Source: Bacteroidetes Order II. bacterium
GTDB taxonomy: Bacteria > Bacteroidota > Rhodothermia > Rhodothermales > UBA2364
Assembly: GCA_016788705.1 (NCBI GenBank)
Contig: JAEUSQ010000065.1
Span: forward strand, 99,769-163,768
Direction of reading: 5' to 3'
Length of the DNA stretch: 64,000 nucleotides
Positions within the stretch are counted from its first letter, which is position 1. Each line of letters begins with the position of its first letter. A model generated the notes under the pieces. That model was not told the origin of the DNA and did not search any database. It saw only the letters and a list, made by a program, of their open reading frames with translations. A program made the translations under genes and the position numbers. Of this stretch, positions 60,947 through 64,000 are shown piece after piece.

Positions 60947-61219
60947 ATGGCACACAAAAAAGGTGTAGGTTCATCCAAAAACGGCCGCGATTCCAACCCC
61001 AAGATGTTGGGCGTTAAGGCATTTGGCGGTCAGTTTGTAACCGCAGGCAGCATTATTGTCCGTCAACGTGGCACCAAATTCCATCCCGGTTCTAATGTGA
61101 TGCGAGGAGGCGATGATACGCTTTTTGCCACTTCGCATGGCACAGTACGCTTCACCATGGGTCAAAAGAACCGCAAGTTTGTTCATATTGATCCGATTGC
61201 CGAAGAAGCCACTGCATAA
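60947..61219 (+). CDS. rpmA: Ribosomal protein bL27
   Basis: A 90-residue protein of the large subunit near the peptidyl-transferase centre. The start is the ATG at 60947 ([19 protein letters not shown]); a TTG 6 bases upstream is not used. [15 protein letters not shown] and GRDDTLFA-like [12 protein letters not shown] are diagnostic. The N-terminus begins directly with the AHKKG tail, without the cleavable extension found in Firmicutes. It ends the operon with rplU. Confidence 0.98.
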   Translation: MAHKKGVGSSKNGRDSNPKMLGVKAFGGQFVTAGSIIVRQRGTKFHPGSNVMRGGDDTLFATSHGTVRFTMGQKNRKFVHIDPIAEEATA

Positions 61220-61241
61220 TGGCCCCTTCTGAGATGATAAC

Positions 61242-61272
61242 GCCTGTCCAATCTTGGATGGGCTTTTTTTTT
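61242..61272 (+). terminator. Terminator after rplU-rpmA
   Basis: GCCTGTCCA (from 61242) pairs with TGGATGGGC (to 61263), including two G-U pairs, followed by nine T. Confidence 0.82.
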
Positions 61273-61433
61273 ACCGAACACCACGCTGATTATTTTGAAC
61301 TTTGGGTAGTGCATAGCTGTGATGCCTTCACTGGCTTTTGAATGCCATGGCAGCAAAAACAATTTATCTGTGTCCTGATATGAGGCCACCTTGTAGTTCC
61401 AAACAGAATACTCCATCTTTGGCTACGGAATTT

Positions 61434-61465
61434 TTGTAAAAAGCGGTTTTCTCGTTGTATTTTCT
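61434..61465 (+). promoter_or_regulatory. Promoter of the prolyl oligopeptidase gene
   Basis: TTG at 61434-61436 and TATTTTCT from 61458, 21 bases apart. It overlaps an in-frame TTG at 61455 and so supports initiation at the ATG 61500. Confidence 0.4.
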
Positions 61466-61499
61466 GGGTGATTCCTTGCTCAAACCATCCAATTCCCAC

Positions 61500-63608
61500 A
61501 TGAAGTACACGCTCTTTTGGTGCATGATTGCATTGGCCCAGACGGCGAGCGCCCAACGCCTGCCCTACCCCGAAACCCGCAAAGCAACACAAATGGATGA
61601 TTATCATGGCACGATGGTGTCGGATCCCTACCGCTGGTTAGAAGATGACCATGCAACCGAGACGGTCGCATGGGTAGAAGCTCAAAATCGGGTCACGTTC
61701 GATTGGCTCGGCAAAATTCCCGTCCGGGAGACAATTAGGACACGGCTTACCACTCTGTGGAACTACCCACGCTTTTCCGTGCCGTTTATGGAAGGCGGGA
61801 AGTATTTTTACGCCCATAATACCGGCCTCCAAAACCAATCCGAGTGGTTTGTACAAGATCGTTTAGATGGCCCAGCACGTAGCCTGATCAACCCCAACGA
61901 TCTTTCGGTGGATGGAACGGTTGCCCTCAACTTTATTGCCCCCAGCCGCAATGCACAACTCGTGGCCTATTCCACCAGCAAGAGTGGCTCCGACTGGCAG
62001 ACCATCCGTGTACGGGATGTATCTAACGGAAAAGACCTACCAGATCTAATAGAGTGGGTCAAGTTTAGTGGTATTTCTTGGGCAAAAAATAACACCGGAT
62101 TCTATTATAGCCGTTACGACCGTCCACCCGAAGGAAGTGCCCTCCAAGCTGTCAATAGCAACCAAAAAGTCTATTTCCATAAAATGGGTACGCCGCAAAG
62201 TGATGACGTCTTGGTATATAGCCGCCCCGATAAGCCTTTTTGGGGCTTTGGTGCAACCGCAACCGACGACGGCAAGTTTTTGATTCTGAATATTTGGGAA
62301 GGAACAGATCCGAAGAACCGGATTTATTTTAAAGACCTGACCCACCCAAATAGTGAAGTCAAACCCCTCTTCGACGCATTTGATGCCCGTTATAACTATA
62401 TCGCCAATCGTGGAAATATATTCTACTTCACCACTAATTTACAGGCACCCAACAATAAACTTATTGCATTGGACATTCGGAAGCCCAATGCCAAGTTATG
62501 GCGGACGATCATACCGGAAGGGAGTTCGGTAATGGAGAATGTTTCGCTCATCGCTGACCAGTTTGTGGTACAAACCCTCCAAGACGTAAAAGCCCAGCTT
62601 TCTCGGTATAGCCTTTCTGGACGGCTATTGGCAATGGTTCCATTGCCCGGTATTGGTACAATATCTGGCTTGAATGGCCAAGAACGTGGGCGCGAAATGT
62701 TCTTTGCTTTCACCAGCTATACCGCCCCAGCCACCATATATCGTTTTGACTTCAACCTTTATCGAACCACCGTTTTCCGCGCACCTAAAGTGAGTTTTAA
62801 CCCTAACGACTACGAGACGAAGCAGGTTTTTTATACCTCGCAAGATGGTACACGCATCCCCATGTTTATCAGTCACAAAAAAGGAATGGTCCTGAATGGG
62901 CAAAATCCGACATTACTCTACGGATATGGGGGCTTTAATATCAGCATGAAACCCGGCTTCTCTGTCAGTAACCTTGCTTGGCTGGAAATGGGTGGCGTAT
63001 ATGCAGTAGTCAATTTGCGGGGTGGGAATGAATACGGCGAACACTGGCATCAAGCGGGCATGTTGCACCGCAAACAAAATGTCTTTGATGATTTTATTGC
63101 CGCCGCCGAGTTCTTAATTGCCCAAAAATATACTTCCACACCTAAACTGGCCATTCATGGTGGTTCTAATGGCGGTTTGCTGGTGGGAGCAGTGGTGAAC
63201 CAACGCCCTGAACTTTTTGGCGCAGCGATCCCAGCAGTAGGCGTGATGGATATGCTCCGGTACCATAAATTTACCATTGGCTGGGCCTGGGCATCAGAAT
63301 ATGGTCGTTCGGACGATAAAGAGGCCTTTAAGACGCTCTATGCCTATTCCCCCTTGCATAATATCCGCTCTGGAACCGCCTATCCAGCGACGCTCATCCA
63401 AACTGCCGATCACGACGACAGGGTGGTTCCCGCGCATTCCTTTAAGTATGCCGCCGCACTCCAAGCAGCACAAGGGGGAAGTGCCCCCATCCTACTACGT
63501 GTCGAAACCAAGGCCGGGCATGGGGCTGGGAAACCAACGGCAAAGATCATTGAGGACGAAGCAGACAAATGGACTTTTTTAGTTAAAGTATTGGAAATGA
63601 AATACTAA
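61500..63608 (+). CDS. Prolyl oligopeptidase (family S9A), exported
   Basis: A 702-residue serine peptidase that cleaves after proline in short peptides. It has a signal peptide ending ASAQ (about residue 19) and so acts in the periplasm. The N-terminal PYPETRKATQMDDYHGTMV and DPYRWLEDD start the seven-bladed propeller (to about residue 420). The catalytic alpha/beta-hydrolase domain shows YGYGGFNISMKP, NLRGGNEYGEHWHQAG, the nucleophile in HGGSNGGLL (about S556), the aspartate in DHDDRVVP and the histidine in KAGHGAGKP. It is a monocistronic unit with a promoter-like site upstream and a terminator downstream. Confidence 0.95.
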   Translation: MKYTLFWCMIALAQTASAQRLPYPETRKATQMDDYHGTMVSDPYRWLEDDHATETVAWVEAQNRVTFDWLGKIPVRETIRTRLTTLWNYPRFSVPFMEGGKYFYAHNTGLQNQSEWFVQDRLDGPARSLINPNDLSVDGTVALNFIAPSRNAQLVAYSTSKSGSDWQTIRVRDVSNGKDLPDLIEWVKFSGISWAKNNTGFYYSRYDRPPEGSALQAVNSNQKVYFHKMGTPQSDDVLVYSRPDKPFWGFGATATDDGKFLILNIWEGTDPKNRIYFKDLTHPNSEVKPLFDAFDARYNYIANRGNIFYFTTNLQAPNNKLIALDIRKPNAKLWRTIIPEGSSVMENVSLIADQFVVQTLQDVKAQLSRYSLSGRLLAMVPLPGIGTISGLNGQERGREMFFAFTSYTAPATIYRFDFNLYRTTVFRAPKVSFNPNDYETKQVFYTSQDGTRIPMFISHKKGMVLNGQNPTLLYGYGGFNISMKPGFSVSNLAWLEMGGVYAVVNLRGGNEYGEHWHQAGMLHRKQNVFDDFIAAAEFLIAQKYTSTPKLAIHGGSNGGLLVGAVVNQRPELFGAAIPAVGVMDMLRYHKFTIGWAWASEYGRSDDKEAFKTLYAYSPLHNIRSGTAYPATLIQTADHDDRVVPAHSFKYAAALQAAQGGSAPILLRVETKAGHGAGKPTAKIIEDEADKWTFLVKVLEMKY

Positions 63609-63628
63609 GAAACTGGTTTGACGAGTTG

Positions 63629-63659
63629 AAAGGCCTTTTCTACATTGAGAGGGCTTTTT
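63629..63659 (+). terminator. Terminator after the prolyl oligopeptidase gene
   Basis: AAAGGCC (63629-63635) pairs with GGCTTTT (63652-63658), with one G-T pair, followed by T-rich sequence. Confidence 0.6.
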
Positions 63660-63856
63660 ATTTCGTGAGTTCAAGAAATAGAAAGCCGTTTATCCCGTTT
63701 ACGATCAAACTGAAAAAGCCTTTAAGGGCAAGCTATCGAGCATTGCAGAAATTGAGCAATGAAAACAAGCCGCAGCCCCTACAATTTTTCGAGAAGGATG
63801 TAAGTTCAATAAAAACAAATAAATAAAAGAATATTGCTATGATATCTAAAGTAGGT

Positions 63857-63894
63857 TATTAAGTACATAGACAAAATTAGCTTCTATTAAGTAC
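63857..63894. repeat. TATTAAGTAC direct repeats, 28-base period
   Basis: TATTAAGTAC occurs at 63857-63866 and 63885-63894. Each copy is followed at a similar distance by AATTAG, and a weaker third unit (TGTTAAG) begins 28 bases later. The purpose is unknown; a binding-site array for a gene beyond the window edge is possible. Confidence 0.45.
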
Positions 63895-64000
63895 GCTGTG
63901 CCAATTAGTTTATGTTAAGCATTTTACAAAATGGATTCCCGTTTTCGCGAGAGCGACGTACTTGGCACTTGGCACTTAAAAACCCTTCATGCCTAACTTG

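Larger units (their letters stand above)
63609..64000. other. Right-end intergenic region
   Basis: 392 bases without a convincing gene. It contains a terminator hairpin (63629-63659), a pair of TATTAAGTAC direct repeats with a 28-base period (63857-63894), and a short tandem CTTGGCA repeat near 63961. A 66-residue open frame from 63626 overlaps the terminator and has no recognisable features. Confidence 0.65.

Noticed and set aside
63626..63826. 66-residue plus-strand open frame
   Set aside because: It begins inside a terminator hairpin, has no recognisable domain and lacks a start context.
1..64000. CRISPR array, rRNA operon, tmRNA gene or prophage
   Set aside because: No regularly spaced repeats with unique spacers, no rRNA sequence, no tmRNA-like ends and no run of phage structural genes were found.

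Overview
The window looks like a chromosomal piece of a Rhodothermia/Bacteroidota-type bacterium. Evidence for this lineage: PorV/PorQ-type outer-membrane proteins, a secreted protein with a C-terminal YPNPFNP-type sorting domain, GWxTD, DUF6913-like and DUF3365 proteins, and promoter-like sites of the form TTG-N17-22-TANNTTT in front of several genes. Most of the window is of balanced base composition with densely packed genes on both strands. The species cannot be named from the sequence alone.

Left end (1-4751): a sharply bounded, very AT-rich three-gene restriction-modification operon (N6-adenine methyltransferase plus two candidate nucleases) follows the 3' end of a tyrosine-recombinase gene of host-like composition. 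The recombinase carries three tandem HARP-like repeats at its N-terminus. The AT-rich block is bordered by exact inverted copies of GTTATAGCCA, and the copy next to the recombinase overlaps a small palindrome built around its stop codon. This has the geometry of an integron with a reverse-oriented integrase, but the enzyme lacks the IntI-specific patch. It is the best candidate here for an undescribed system.

5146-13903 is a sugar-uptake and glycan-processing block: an ABC importer in which the solute-binding protein and one permease are fused, a second permease with a large extra-cytoplasmic insertion, a GH95-like hydrolase, a HGSNAT-like membrane acyltransferase and a DUF4434 protein. 14032-16713 holds two tandem MFS paralogues. 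16922-23263 carries proA and proB, an OmpA-like lipoprotein pair, a YegS/DAG-kinase-like enzyme and a DAHP synthase with altered active-site motifs. 23545-26976 is a GH38 alpha-mannosidase containing a sigma-region-4-like helical insert.

27079-45899 is mostly housekeeping: acyl-ACP thioesterase, tRNA-Gly, two PorV/PorQ-type proteins, a GNAT protein, tRNA-Arg, a GntR regulator, a PgpH-like HD phosphodiesterase, a sodium:solute symporter, a YyaL-like thioredoxin-domain protein, purK, a GWxTD protein, tyrS, smpB and an MqnA-like protein.

45998-48707 is a conflict/signalling-type module: a two-helix membrane protein with two Rossmann (TrkA-N-like) domains and a RyR domain, followed 22 bases later by a TIR-WD40 gene that has decayed through two in-frame stops and an apparent internal deletion.

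48756-63608 carries a GNAT, a GH2 beta-mannosidase, a serine hydrolase, an M28-PDZ peptidase, a DUF3365 heme lipoprotein, a sorting-domain protein, a DUF697-SHOCT protein, a KDPG-aldolase-like enzyme, a DMT transporter, a small lipoprotein, an FAH-family hydrolase, rplU-rpmA and a prolyl oligopeptidase. The GH38, GH2, GH95-like, ABC importer and aldolase genes together suggest use of mannose-rich or fucosylated glycans, but they are dispersed rather than forming one operon. No CRISPR array, rRNA, complete insertion sequence or replication origin was seen.
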